Source of the DNA: Desulfomonile tiedjei
Lineage (GTDB): Bacteria > Desulfobacterota > Desulfomonilia > Desulfomonilales > Desulfomonilaceae
DNA: 64,000 nt
Assembly: GCA_016212925.1 (NCBI GenBank)
Contig: JACRDF010000027.1
Span: 1-64,000 of the forward strand
Reading direction: 5' to 3'
Position numbers and translations under genes: made by a program. Below, in pieces: positions 1 through 7,981 of the stretch. Position 1 is the first letter of the stretch. Every line of letters starts with the position of its first letter. Under the pieces are notes generated by a model. The model was given only the letters and a program-made list of their open reading frames with translations. It had not been told where the DNA came from and ran no database searches.

Positions 1-123
1 GAAGAAGAGTTCAAAAAGGAACTCGAACAGTACATCTACTACTACAACAACCTAAGACCGCATCAAGCCCTAGGGGGGAAAACTCCCCTAGAATTCCTCG
101 AGTCTTGTCCACGAATTACTTGA
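1..123 (+). mobile_element. IS transposase, C-terminal fragment (integrase-type, cut by window edge)
   Basis: Frame 1 is open from the first base to a TGA at 121-123 and gives 40 residues, including YIYYYNNLRPHQALGGKTP. That is the characteristic end of the DDE integrase core (rve) of IS3/IS481-type transposases, where the NxxRPH segment sits just after the catalytic glutamate. The start and the catalytic DDE residues lie outside the window, so intactness and exact family cannot be judged. No terminal inverted repeat is obvious in the next 100 bases. Confidence 0.85.
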
Positions 124-333
124 CACGTACAGCAATGACAACGGTCGGGAATGTTGTATTTTTTATGGCGAATCGGTATAACCGCGATGCCTCGAACAGG
201 CGGGGTCAGAAGCTCTGTCCTAGTCCTTCGTTCGCGCAGGTGGGACTCATTACTCGGGTGCAACCACAGGCTTGTCCTAAAGTGATTCTCAAAAGTCTTC
301 GCGCTATGACGCCACACTGGTGCCTGGGGCAAC

Positions 334-408
334 GGCGGCCAATAGGCCGCCCTACGGGGAATCACAGCAAGCCTTGGACTACAAACGTAGGGCGGCCTAT
401 TGGCCGCC
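334..408. repeat. Inverted pair of REP-like palindromes (BIME)
   Basis: Two copies of the palindrome GGCGGCC-N4-GGCCGCC (334-351 and 391-408) face each other, each with a CGTAG/CTACG edge. A third copy with a TTT loop lies at 25753-25774. The arrangement is typical of bacterial interspersed mosaic elements. The rest of the 439-base gap between the IS tail and the Lon gene shows only this pair and the hairpin at 505-549. Confidence 0.7.
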
Positions 409-504
409 GCAAATTACAAGGGGGCGGGTCAAGATGAAGCCGGCAGAGGCATCCGCTAGCCAATTCGTGATTACCTTCGAGAATAGGTATAGTCCCCGTT
501 TCGC

Positions 505-549
505 GGGGTTCCCCGGCATGCATCCTCTTGCTTTCATCCGGGGAACCCC
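505..549 (-). terminator. Strong hairpin downstream of the Lon gene
   Basis: GGGGTTCCCCGG at 505-516 pairs perfectly with CCGGGGAACCCC at 538-549 across a 21-base loop, 14 bases beyond the Lon stop codon. There is no T-run on the minus strand after it, so it may stabilise the mRNA 3' end or be another REP element rather than a classic rho-independent terminator. Confidence 0.4.
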
Positions 550-562
550 CGATCGTTGTCAC

Positions 563-2599
563 CTAGGCATCGGGCTTGGCAGAAGACGCTCCATGAGGCA
601 GTAGCACCAGCTCCACCAGCCCCGCGATATCCTCGGACATTATTATTTTCAGACCTTCTTTAGCTTGGTCAGGCACGTCGGCTATGTCCGCCTCGTTTTT
701 GCCGGGAAATACCACAACCCTGACCCCGGCCCTTTGCGCAGCCAGCACCTTTTCTCGAATGCCGCTTACAGGCAAAACACGCCCGCTTAAAGTGATCTCG
801 CCGCTGAGCGCCACGTCGCGGCGAGCCGGCCGCCTGGTAAGCAGCGAAATGAGGGCCAAAGCGATTGTTACCCCCGCGGAAGGACCGTCTTTGGGTATGG
901 CCCCGGCAGGAATATGCACGTGGATGTCACTGTTGGAAAAAAAATCAGGATCGATCTCAAAACGATCTGCATGGCCTCGAATGTAACTTAGCGCAGTCTG
1001 AGCCGATTCCCTGAGCACATCGCCCAAGGAGCCCGTCAGGATTAGCTGTTGGCTCCCCTTCATGCGGCTTGCTTCAACAAAAATAATTTCACCACCGAAT
1101 TCCGTCCAAACCAGGCCGGTAACTACCCCGATTTGATTGTCGGCCTCGGCGACTTCATGACGGAATTTCCGCGGTCCCAGGAAATGAGCGACCAGCTTTT
1201 CATCCACGCTGACAGGGCAGGATGCGGCCCCCTGTTTCAACTGAATCAAAGCCAACTTTCTGCAGACGTTTGCAATCTCCCGCTCCAGGTTGCGCAACCC
1301 GGCTTCTGCGGTGTAATCCCTTATAATCCTGGTCACGGCTTCATCCGTGAAAGTTATGCCCTGATCGTGCAATCCGCTCTCTCTCAGTTGGCGAGGTATC
1401 AGGTAGTCTGCTGCAATCCGGCTCTTCTCCGCTTCCGTGTACCCCGGAAAATTAATAATTTCCAGCCGGTCGAGCAGCGCTGCGGGAAGACTCTGTACCA
1501 TGTTGGCGGTTGCGATGAACATTACGGCTGACAGATCAAACGGAACATCGAGGTAATGGTCGGTAAAATACCGGTTCTGCTCCGGGTCCAGTATCTCAAG
1601 GAGTACCGACGCGGGATCGCCTCTGAAATCCTGGCCGATCTTGTCGATCTCATCCAACATGAAAACCGGATTCCTTAGAGACAGTTTTCTGATTTCACTG
1701 ATTATGCGCCCAGGCATGGCTCCCACGTAGGTCCTTCGGTGGCCGCGCAGTTCCGCTTCGTCTCTGAGACCTGCGAGCGAGAACCGAGCGAATTTCCGTT
1801 CCATAGCTTCGGCAATGGCCTGTCCGATGGAAGTCTTGCCGGTGCCGGGGGGACCGGCGAAACATAGAATGGGTCCTCTGGTAAACAGAGCATGCCGTTT
1901 CTTCTCAAGGACCTTGTTGACCGTCGAGCGCAGCTCATCCAGCTTGAAAGGTTTGGTAAGGTAGTAAGCAGCGCCTTTTGTAAGCGCATCCACGGCTGAG
2001 TCCACCGTGGCGTAGCCCGTGACCATGATAATTGCGGTACTAGGAGACAGTTGCTTAATAGATTCCAAGAGCTGCATCCCATCCACTTTTTCCATTTTCA
2101 AATCTGTAACGATGAGATCGAACTGCTCCTTTTTCACCTGCTCCAGCGCCTCAGCTCCGTTGCCTGCTGTGGAGACCTGGTACCCCTCCTTGCGCATGAT
2201 GTGTTCGATGTTGGCGCGGGATATTTCTTCGTCATCGACCACCAGGACTCTGAATTGCCTCATATTCCTCAATGCTCGAACGGCAAGATACTCCAGCACT
2301 CGCTGTTTTGCGTGGCGCAACCCGTAGTGGTGCCGGTCCAATATTTGTTCCGCCCTGTTCAGGTCCAAGTTGTCGTCGGTGTGGCGATTCCAGGGAAGAG
2401 AAATCAGATAGTCAATGTAGTTCAGGCCCACCGCGTACTCCGCAGCAGAAGGGTCTGTCTTTTCGAGGCGTTCCAGCTCTTTTACGGCCACAGCAGCGAC
2501 GTTTTCAGGGAGCCGAGCCTCATCAATCGACGCCCTCAGATCGATAAGCTCCTGAGGCATTGAGGGCCTCTCTTCCTGTTGTTTTCGGAAAAAAGCCAT
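563..2599 (-). CDS. Lon-type ATP-dependent protease with an inserted response-regulator receiver domain
   Basis: 678 aa, probably a cytoplasmic protease whose activity is gated by phosphorylation. It lacks the usual N-terminal LAN substrate-binding domain and begins in the helical segment of Lon (about 20-110). A complete receiver domain follows (about 115-232) with acidic D122/D123, phospho-acceptor D166 and K216. The AAA+ module then resumes with Walker A G249-T256 and Walker B D316/E317. The protease domain ends the protein with the Ser-Lys dyad S574 and K617, 43 residues apart as in classical Lon. The receiver sits exactly between the LEYLAVR helix and the strand that leads into the P-loop, so both halves of Lon remain intact. 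It carries the segment TDLKMEKVDGM, also present in the NtrC-type regulator at 6620-7981, so the same kinase (7978-9408) might phosphorylate both. AGGAG lies 11 bases before the ATG. Domain assignment is firm; regulation by phosphorylation is inference. Confidence 0.93.
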   Translation of the reverse strand: MAFFRKQQEERPSMPQELIDLRASIDEARLPENVAAVAVKELERLEKTDPSAAEYAVGLNYIDYLISLPWNRHTDDNLDLNRAEQILDRHHYGLRHAKQRVLEYLAVRALRNMRQFRVLVVDDEEISRANIEHIMRKEGYQVSTAGNGAEALEQVKKEQFDLIVTDLKMEKVDGMQLLESIKQLSPSTAIIMVTGYATVDSAVDALTKGAAYYLTKPFKLDELRSTVNKVLEKKRHALFTRGPILCFAGPPGTGKTSIGQAIAEAMERKFARFSLAGLRDEAELRGHRRTYVGAMPGRIISEIRKLSLRNPVFMLDEIDKIGQDFRGDPASVLLEILDPEQNRYFTDHYLDVPFDLSAVMFIATANMVQSLPAALLDRLEIINFPGYTEAEKSRIAADYLIPRQLRESGLHDQGITFTDEAVTRIIRDYTAEAGLRNLEREIANVCRKLALIQLKQGAASCPVSVDEKLVAHFLGPRKFRHEVAEADNQIGVVTGLVWTEFGGEIIFVEASRMKGSQQLILTGSLGDVLRESAQTALSYIRGHADRFEIDPDFFSNSDIHVHIPAGAIPKDGPSAGVTIALALISLLTRRPARRDVALSGEITLSGRVLPVSGIREKVLAAQRAGVRVVVFPGKNEADIADVPDQAKEGLKIIMSEDIAGLVELVLLPHGASSAKPDA

Positions 2600-2767
2600 G
2601 GTCCTGAACTCCTGGTCGATCGAGACGGTAAACGCGGCAACTTACGGGTCCCTTTCTTGAGCTTTCCCGCCTATTCCTGCATAAGGGTTTCGGACCGAAT
2701 TATAGAGCTAAGGAGCAGGAACAGCAACCTAGACTTCCGACAGCATCTGCTCCATTTCGTCGTGATA

Positions 2768-2782
2768 GCGCGTATCGTGCCA
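2768..2782 (-). promoter_or_regulatory. Possible sigma-54 promoter for the Lon-receiver gene
   Basis: The minus strand reads TGGCAC-GATAC-GCGC: a perfect -24 element and a GC at the right distance for -12, though the preceding TT is replaced by GC. It lies about 170 bases before the Lon ATG and about 50 bases from the operator-like palindrome at 2829-2843. If real, the protease would be co-regulated with the divergent operon. Confidence 0.4.
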
Positions 2783-2828
2783 AATGCCGTTCCCACCAGC
2801 GCGTCCCCCTCTTGCCGCACTCTTATTC

Positions 2829-2843
2829 GTTGCGACACGCAAC
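2829..2843. promoter_or_regulatory. Operator-like palindrome GTTGC-N5-GCAAC, site 1
   Basis: GTTGCGACACGCAAC is a perfect 5+5 inverted repeat with a 5-base spacer, 166 bases upstream of the -24 element at 3009. The same pattern recurs at 2916, 9608, 9696 and 9836, only in front of genes flanking the kinase/regulator pair. I infer an upstream activating sequence for the NtrC-type regulator at 6620-7981. Confidence 0.6.
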
Positions 2844-2915
2844 ACTTTGTTAGCGTGGTGTAATGACTATTATGTACCGTAAATCACTGAACATTGTCGT
2901 ATTTTAATCTCTTGT

Positions 2916-2930
2916 GTTACCAAATGCAAC
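2916..2930. promoter_or_regulatory. Operator-like palindrome, site 2 (GTTAC-N5-GCAAC)
   Basis: One mismatch from GTTGC-N5-GCAAC, 79 bases upstream of the -24 element at 3009, a normal enhancer distance for a sigma-54 promoter. The remainder of the 474-base gap 2600-3073 holds no credible gene. Confidence 0.55.
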
Positions 2931-3008
2931 AGCCCGATCGACGGTTTCCATGATGGCTCACGCGAATTTCTTCCATCATTTATATACCCTATCGTCATTT
3001 CATGCAGC

Positions 3009-3023
3009 TGGCACGGAACTTGA
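3009..3023 (+). promoter_or_regulatory. Sigma-54 promoter of the small-protein/TauE/UspA operon
   Basis: TGGCAC-GGAAC-TTGA has the GG (-25/-24) at 3010-3011 and the -12 region at 3022-3023 with exact sigma-54 spacing; only the final C of TTGC differs (A). Transcription would begin near 3035, 39 bases before the ATG at 3074. An upstream-reading ORF that begins at 3002 would include this promoter, which supports the later start. Confidence 0.75.
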
Positions 3024-3073
3024 CTACTAAACAGGTGAAGGACAAGGAGTCCACACTTCACAGGAGTAGTCTG

Positions 3074-3253
3074 ATGAAAAGCTGGAGAAAGAAGCTGGAG
3101 GCCATGGCAGCGGCGGTGGCTTTTGCTGAAGCAGGTGAGTGGCAAACGGCCCGCACAGTGCTGGAAGAAGCTGACCGTCTAAGGGGCCGGAAAGAGCCGG
3201 AGCTGAAGAAAGCACCTCGCCCCAGGGTCCGTGAGCAATCTTACCGCCTCTAA
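3074..3253 (+). CDS. Small FAEAG-motif protein, 59 aa
   Basis: Family not recognised. The N-terminal 33 residues form a predicted amphipathic helical hairpin with F17-A-E-A-G21, T25-A-R27, L30 and E32. The UspA-like protein at 10061 has the same residues at the same positions, so the two are homologous over this segment. The rest is a short basic, proline-rich tail. AGGAG precedes the ATG at a good distance. It is the first gene after a sigma-54 promoter and is followed by a membrane protein, a TauE-type transporter and two UspA proteins. A role as a small regulatory or adaptor protein of the stress module is a guess; there is no TM segment or signal peptide. Confidence 0.7.
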   Translation: MKSWRKKLEAMAAAVAFAEAGEWQTARTVLEEADRLRGRKEPELKKAPRPRVREQSYRL

Positions 3254-3347
3254 ACACCGGTACGCGTCGATCCTCACAAAAATACGTGCCTCAGCAAGAG
3301 CGGACATTTTTTCCCACGTCATAGTTGTTATCTTAAGGAGTCAGAAT

Positions 3348-3665
3348 ATGAGTAGGGCTCAGAGCCATAAACGGACGAAACTTATAGCGCAGACGTTGAT
3401 CTACGCTGCAATCACGGCAGTTTTGTACGCCGCGGCTTTCTACAAACCGGATGCCGTGGCGGAATACTTTGCCAGGGGCGGCTATTATGCGGTCTTTCCG
3501 ATAGCGACGGTATTTGTCTTCTCCTTCGCGCACGGGGCATTCGCCAGCAATCTCTGGTCGGTGCTGGGAGTCCACGCGGAGATCAAGCAAGCGGCCGAGC
3601 GGCCTGAAGTCACAGCTCCGAGGCCTGCCCAAAGACCCCGTCCGCGCTTGCGTATGAGCCTGTAA
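3348..3665 (+). CDS. Small two-TM membrane protein upstream of TauE/SafE transporter
   Basis: 105 aa. Two hydrophobic segments (about 13-31 and 46-66) are followed by a charged cytoplasmic tail rich in Pro and Arg. I do not recognise a named domain. TAAGGAG lies 7 bases before the ATG at 3348; a longer reading frame from 3231 lacks such a site and overlaps the previous gene. It sits between the 59-aa gene and the transporter, 36 bases from the latter, so it is probably an accessory subunit or partner of that transporter. This is inference from position only. Confidence 0.7.
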   Translation: MSRAQSHKRTKLIAQTLIYAAITAVLYAAAFYKPDAVAEYFARGGYYAVFPIATVFVFSFAHGAFASNLWSVLGVHAEIKQAAERPEVTAPRPAQRPRPRLRMSL

Positions 3666-3701
3666 GAAAAGTTCAATACGATTACTTGATAGGAGAAGAG
3701 C

Positions 3702-4778
3702 ATGCACGATTTAGCGTTGGAAGGAGCCAAATTCATCGACCTTACCTGGGTCAATGTGGCCTTCCTGTTTACAGTGGGATTTGTCGGAGGTCTCGTCAGC
3801 GGCTTCATCGGATCAGGCGGAGCGTTTGTTTTGACCCCGGGAATGATGAGCCTCGGGGTCCCGGCTGCTGTTGCCGTAGCGAGCAACATGTGTCACAAGT
3901 TCCCGAAAGCCATGGTTGGCGCGTACAAAAGGTTTAAATACGGACAAGTGGACCTGAAACTGGGCATCGTCATGGCCGCTTCGGCCACGGTAGGCGTTCA
4001 GGCAGGTATAAAAATACAAGAGATGATCCTTGCCCGATGGGGAGAAGCCGGATCAAACCTGTACGTCAGCTTGTCATTTGTGGCGGTGTTGGTTGTGGTC
4101 GGCGGGTACGTGTTCTGGGACGCGCAAAAGGCCTCCAAGTCAGGGGGCGAAGAAATAGTGCCGGCCCTGGCCAAGAAACTTCAACACATTAATCTTCCCC
4201 CCATGATCTATTTTAAAACGGCCGGTGTGAGGATCTCCTTGTGGTTCACCGTTCCGGTAGGTTTTGCCACGGGTTTGCTTGCGGCCACTATAGCCGTGGG
4301 CGGATTCGTCGGAGTGCCGGGGATGATCTATGTGGTCGGCGCTTCGGGGTTGGTATCATCGGCCTCGGAGCTGGTAATAGCCTTCATCATGGGATTCGGT
4401 GGAACCGTAAAGTGGGCGGTGCACGGCATGGTGGACATCAGGCTCACTTTGATCATTCTTGCCGGGTCTCTTCTTGGTGTTCAGTTAGGGGCCATAGGAA
4501 CCACTTATGTGAAAGAGCACATGATCAAAATGGTCATGGGTACCATCATGCTCATAGTGGCAATCAGTCGAGCGCTGGCGGTGCCGGAATACTTGACCCA
4601 ATTGGGCCTTATGTCCATGGAAAAGTCGACTTTGACCGTCCTCAACGTGGTCAGCTTCGCAACTATGTGTCTAGGGCTGGCCGTAGGGGCTTTCATAATC
4701 CTGGGGAGCATGGTGAAGGCCAAAAGAGCGACCTACGCGGCGACCCCACCGACTGTGGAAAATTATGAGCATGTTTAG
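3702..4778 (+). CDS. TauE/SafE-family sulfite/sulfonate-type anion exporter
   Basis: 358 aa with about eight hydrophobic segments and the two-fold repeat typical of the TauE/SafE (DUF81) family. The N-terminal repeat has GFVGGLVSGFIGSGGAF and the second has GFATGLLAATIAVGGFVGVPG, the glycine-rich re-entrant signatures. Members move small organic or sulfur oxyanions such as sulfite or sulfoacetate across the inner membrane; the substrate here cannot be told. AGGAG lies 8 bases before ATG. Its end overlaps the next UspA gene by 14 bases, implying translational coupling and a functional tie between the transporter and a UspA protein. Confidence 0.88.
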   Translation: MHDLALEGAKFIDLTWVNVAFLFTVGFVGGLVSGFIGSGGAFVLTPGMMSLGVPAAVAVASNMCHKFPKAMVGAYKRFKYGQVDLKLGIVMAASATVGVQAGIKIQEMILARWGEAGSNLYVSLSFVAVLVVVGGYVFWDAQKASKSGGEEIVPALAKKLQHINLPPMIYFKTAGVRISLWFTVPVGFATGLLAATIAVGGFVGVPGMIYVVGASGLVSSASELVIAFIMGFGGTVKWAVHGMVDIRLTLIILAGSLLGVQLGAIGTTYVKEHMIKMVMGTIMLIVAISRALAVPEYLTQLGLMSMEKSTLTVLNVVSFATMCLGLAVGAFIILGSMVKAKRATYAATPPTVENYEHV

Positions 4779-5622
4779 CCGGATAATCGTGGCGGTTGAC
4801 GGCTCTGAATCATCTTATCATGCCTTGAGGCAAGCCTGCCGGCTTGCTCGTGCCGAGGGAGGCGCCATCAGAGTGATAGCGGTGACGCCTCCGTACGAAG
4901 GGGAACTTCGACTTGTTGGAGTTCGGCAGCACGTGGCGGAAATGGTAAGCGAGCCTTACAAAAAGGCCCTCGCCAAGTCGGTTGAGATAGCCGACTCTCT
5001 TGGGATTTCAGTTCAGACCGTTCTTGAACAGGGCGAACCTCACGAGCAAATTGTCAATGCCGCCGAGTCCCTGGGATGCGATTTGATAGTCGTGGGTGTC
5101 AGAGGATGCAACCCGGCGGAGAAGCTGCTGATGGGGAGCATGACGGCAAGAGTCATAGGGTGCAGCCACATTGATGTCCTGGTGGTCCCTGGAGACAAAC
5201 AAATCGCGACGGACAGCATCCTTGTGGCGGTTGACGGCTCCGAGTTCGGCAAAGTCGCGGCGAAACGAGCATTCGATTTGCAGAAATCCTATGGAAGCAG
5301 AGTTCTGGTCATATCCGTGGCAGATGTTCCCGAACACCTTTACGGGTTGGACGCCGGTGTAGCTCAGGGAATGATTGACAGGGCTCGCAAGAACCTGGAA
5401 GATGTTGGAAAGGAAGCTGATTCAGTTGCAGCCAAGGCCGAAATGCTATTGCACGAAGGCGACCCTGCAAGAATAATTACTGAAATCGCTACGAAGATGA
5501 CCGTGGGAATGGTCATCGTGGGATCACACGGGCACACTCGTTTCAAGCGCCTTCTCATGGGAAGCGTTACAGAGCGCGTTATTGGCAATGCCCCGTGTCC
5601 AATATTGATAACAAGAAACTGA
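4765..5622 (+). CDS. Tandem universal stress protein (UspA-UspA)
   Basis: 285 aa made of two UspA domains (about 1-142 and 148-285). Both carry the ATP-binding signature G-x2-G-x9-G(S/T): GVRGCNPAEKLLMGS in the first and GSHGHTRFKRLLMGS in the second, so both are predicted nucleotide-binding. It starts inside the end of the TauE gene (ATG 4765; a second in-frame ATG lies at 4771). UspA proteins of this type are cytoplasmic dimers induced by stress or growth arrest; gene overlap suggests it senses or tunes the transporter. Confidence 0.92.
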   Translation: MSMFSRIIVAVDGSESSYHALRQACRLARAEGGAIRVIAVTPPYEGELRLVGVRQHVAEMVSEPYKKALAKSVEIADSLGISVQTVLEQGEPHEQIVNAAESLGCDLIVVGVRGCNPAEKLLMGSMTARVIGCSHIDVLVVPGDKQIATDSILVAVDGSEFGKVAAKRAFDLQKSYGSRVLVISVADVPEHLYGLDAGVAQGMIDRARKNLEDVGKEADSVAAKAEMLLHEGDPARIITEIATKMTVGMVIVGSHGHTRFKRLLMGSVTERVIGNAPCPILITRN

Positions 5623-5698
5623 CAACCGACAGAGTGCGTACAGTTAATATGTGGGATGCCGGCAGTCCTTTTTGTTCTTTGATCAGCAGGAGAATAAG

Positions 5699-6556
5699 AT
5701 GAAAGTTCTGGTCGGAATTGACAAGAGCCAGGAGTCACACATTGCCTTGGCATATGCGTGTCATCTGCTCGAACACTTTAATGCCGCGGTTCGCGCACTT
5801 TACGTCAAGCCGGATGAGGCACAAATCGCGGCGGAGAGTTTTTACGCCCCCTTTTTCGCAAAAGACGGCCTGGAAAACTGGATAGACTCCGAGGCGCTTC
5901 AAATACAAAAAGAGGCTCTGGAACAGTGTGAATATTGCCTGGCGGGAAAAGTGCCATGCCACCCGACCATCGATACGGGTGACCCGGTAGATAAGATACT
6001 GGAATACGCCTACGAGGGCGATTACGACATGATCGTCCTTGGGTCCCATGGGCGTTCCTCGCTCAGAGGCTTCTTGTTGGGTACGGTCCATTCCAAGATC
6101 CTCCACCACGCGAAAAGGCCTGTGTTGATCGTGCGCGACTTCCGCGAGATCAACCGCGTGTTGGTGGCTTACAGAGGAACTAATTGCGATCAAGCTGCCT
6201 TGAAGTTCATTGCCCCGCTTTTTGCCAGAAAAAAACCCCCGATTACAATCCTGCATGTCCAGGAAGCCGGCCGCGGCGAGACCGATGAAGCCGCCCAAGC
6301 CTGCCTCCTGAACGGGGGTGAGACTTTGAAAGAGTTCGGCCACGTGCCGGTCACCAAGACAGTCAAAGGTGAATTTGTAGAGGAAGTTCTGAAGGAGGCC
6401 AGGGGGTCGCTTTACGATTTGATAGTTCTCGGGGCCTACGGGCACAAAAGGCCAAAGATCCTGCAACTGATAAGCGATGAGGCACTGAACCTCGTCCGGT
6501 CCACGACTAGGCCCGTGCTTGTATTCAGAGACAACGGCTCAAGCGAGGAAGAATAG
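5699..6556 (+). CDS. Tandem universal stress protein, second domain degenerate
   Basis: 285 aa, two UspA domains. The first has an intact nucleotide signature (GSHGRSSLRGFLLGT, around residue 120); in the second the motif has decayed (GAYGHKRPKILQLIS), so probably only one domain binds ATP. The start at ATG 5699 is preceded by AGGAG; an upstream in-frame start at 5651 has no such site. Last gene of the sigma-54 operon, convergent with the regulator gene at 6620. Confidence 0.9.
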   Translation: MKVLVGIDKSQESHIALAYACHLLEHFNAAVRALYVKPDEAQIAAESFYAPFFAKDGLENWIDSEALQIQKEALEQCEYCLAGKVPCHPTIDTGDPVDKILEYAYEGDYDMIVLGSHGRSSLRGFLLGTVHSKILHHAKRPVLIVRDFREINRVLVAYRGTNCDQAALKFIAPLFARKKPPITILHVQEAGRGETDEAAQACLLNGGETLKEFGHVPVTKTVKGEFVEEVLKEARGSLYDLIVLGAYGHKRPKILQLISDEALNLVRSTTRPVLVFRDNGSSEEE

Positions 6557-6587
6557 CGCGCAATTGGTGGACAGATTGCCAGACAGC

Positions 6588-6611
6588 CCATTGAGGGAAG
6601 GAACTTCTCCC
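6588..6611. terminator. Possible bidirectional hairpin between convergent genes
   Basis: An imperfect inverted repeat (GGGAAG...CTTCTCCC) lies in the 63-base gap between the UspA stop and the regulator stop. There is no clear T-run on either side, so this is weak. Confidence 0.3.
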
Positions 6612-6619
6612 TGCGGGGC

Positions 6620-7981
6620 CTATTCCAATCCGTAGCGCTTGATCTTTCGCCACAATGAAACTCTGTCTATACCGAGTGTGTCCGCTGCGGCGGTCTTGTT
6701 TCCTCCGGTTTCTTCCAAAACCTGTTTGATGTAACGTATTTCCTGCTCCTCAAGAGTCGGCAGGCCCCCGTCTTTGCGCCTGAATGTGGTAATTCTGAAA
6801 TCCTTTATGTCATCCGGTAGATGCCTCGGTTCGATCACATCGTCGGTAGCCAGGGCTATGCCGCGTTCGATGATGTTCTCCAGCTCTCTCACGTTTCCGG
6901 GGAAATCGTAGTGTTTCAGGATCTCGGAGACTTCTCGCGACAAGGTCGGTGTAGTCCGCCGCATGAGTTTGGAGTGCTTCTCCAGAAAGAATTGTGCCAG
7001 CAGCGGTATGTCGCTTTTGCGCATCGCGAGAGGAGGGAGATCCAGAGACACCACGTTGAGCCTGTAATACAGGTCTTTGCGGAATTCGTTAGCGTGGATG
7101 GCTTCGTAGATATTGCGGTTCGTCGCGGCGATGAACCGAACGTCCACGGTGATGGTAGCGGTCCCTCCAACTTTCATGAGCTGCCTCTCCTGGATGACCC
7201 TGAGAAGTTTCGCCTGCATGTTGGTGGACATCTCCGTGATTTCATCCAGGAACAAGGTGCCTCGGCTTGCCAGCTCGATGATTCCCGGCTTGCCGACTAC
7301 TGCTCCCGTGTACGCCCCTTTCTCATGTCCGAACAGTTCGTTGGATAGCAATTCCTCGTTGAAGGTCCCGCAATTGACAGCCATCAGAGGCCCGTCGCCG
7401 CGGCGGCTGTGTTCGTGGACGAACCTGGCCAGCAGCTCCTTGCCGGTACCGGATTCTCCGGTAATGAGAACGTTACAGTCCGTCGGCGCGATTTGTTTCG
7501 CGGTTTCCAAGATCCTCATCAGGGCCGGATCTTTCGTGATAATCTTAACCTGTCCTGCTTCTTGAAACCGTTTCAAATCCTGCTTCAACTGCACATTTTC
7601 TTGCCTTAAGCGGATCTTTTCCAGTGCTTCGGCCACGATCTTGCGCACCGCGTCTATTCGGTAGGGCTTTGACACGTAGTGATAAGCCCCTTTCTTCATT
7701 GCTTCGATTGCAGAATCCACCGTTGCATAACCCGTTATCATTATCACTTCACAGTGTGGGTGGCTCTGGCGGCATTCTTCGAGAATTCTCATGCCGTCAA
7801 CTTTTTCCATCTTCAGGTCGGTGAGCACCACGTCGAAGCGATCGTTTTTTAGAATATTCAGCCCTTTGGGGCCTGTGTCCGCTGTAACGATCTCATATCC
7901 CTGTTTCTTGAGTATATGGTCCAGGTTCATGAGGGCCATTTCTTCATCGTCGATTATGAGTATTCTTGGCGGGTTGTTCAT
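6620..7981 (-). CDS. NtrC-type sigma-54 response regulator (receiver-AAA+-Fis HTH)
   Basis: 453 aa. Receiver domain 1-125 with D11/D12, phospho-acceptor D55 and K105. Sigma-54 AAA+ domain about 148-380 with Walker A G175-K181, Walker B D246/E247 and GAYTGA at 222-227, the conservative Tyr variant of the GAFTGA loop that contacts sigma-54. A Fis-type helix-turn-helix occupies the last 25 residues (AAADTLGIDRVSLWRKIKRYG). It overlaps the kinase gene by 4 bases (ATGA), so the two form one operon and almost certainly a two-component pair. The best candidate binding site is GTTGC-N5-GCAAC, found upstream of both flanking sigma-54 promoters. Confidence 0.95.
   Translation of the reverse strand: MNNPPRILIIDDEEMALMNLDHILKKQGYEIVTADTGPKGLNILKNDRFDVVLTDLKMEKVDGMRILEECRQSHPHCEVIMITGYATVDSAIEAMKKGAYHYVSKPYRIDAVRKIVAEALEKIRLRQENVQLKQDLKRFQEAGQVKIITKDPALMRILETAKQIAPTDCNVLITGESGTGKELLARFVHEHSRRGDGPLMAVNCGTFNEELLSNELFGHEKGAYTGAVVGKPGIIELASRGTLFLDEITEMSTNMQAKLLRVIQERQLMKVGGTATITVDVRFIAATNRNIYEAIHANEFRKDLYYRLNVVSLDLPPLAMRKSDIPLLAQFFLEKHSKLMRRTTPTLSREVSEILKHYDFPGNVRELENIIERGIALATDDVIEPRHLPDDIKDFRITTFRRKDGGLPTLEEQEIRYIKQVLEETGGNKTAAADTLGIDRVSLWRKIKRYGLE

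Noticed and set aside
334..408. CRISPR-like repeats near the left edge
   Set aside because: Only two inverted palindromes without regular spacers, and no cas genes in the window.
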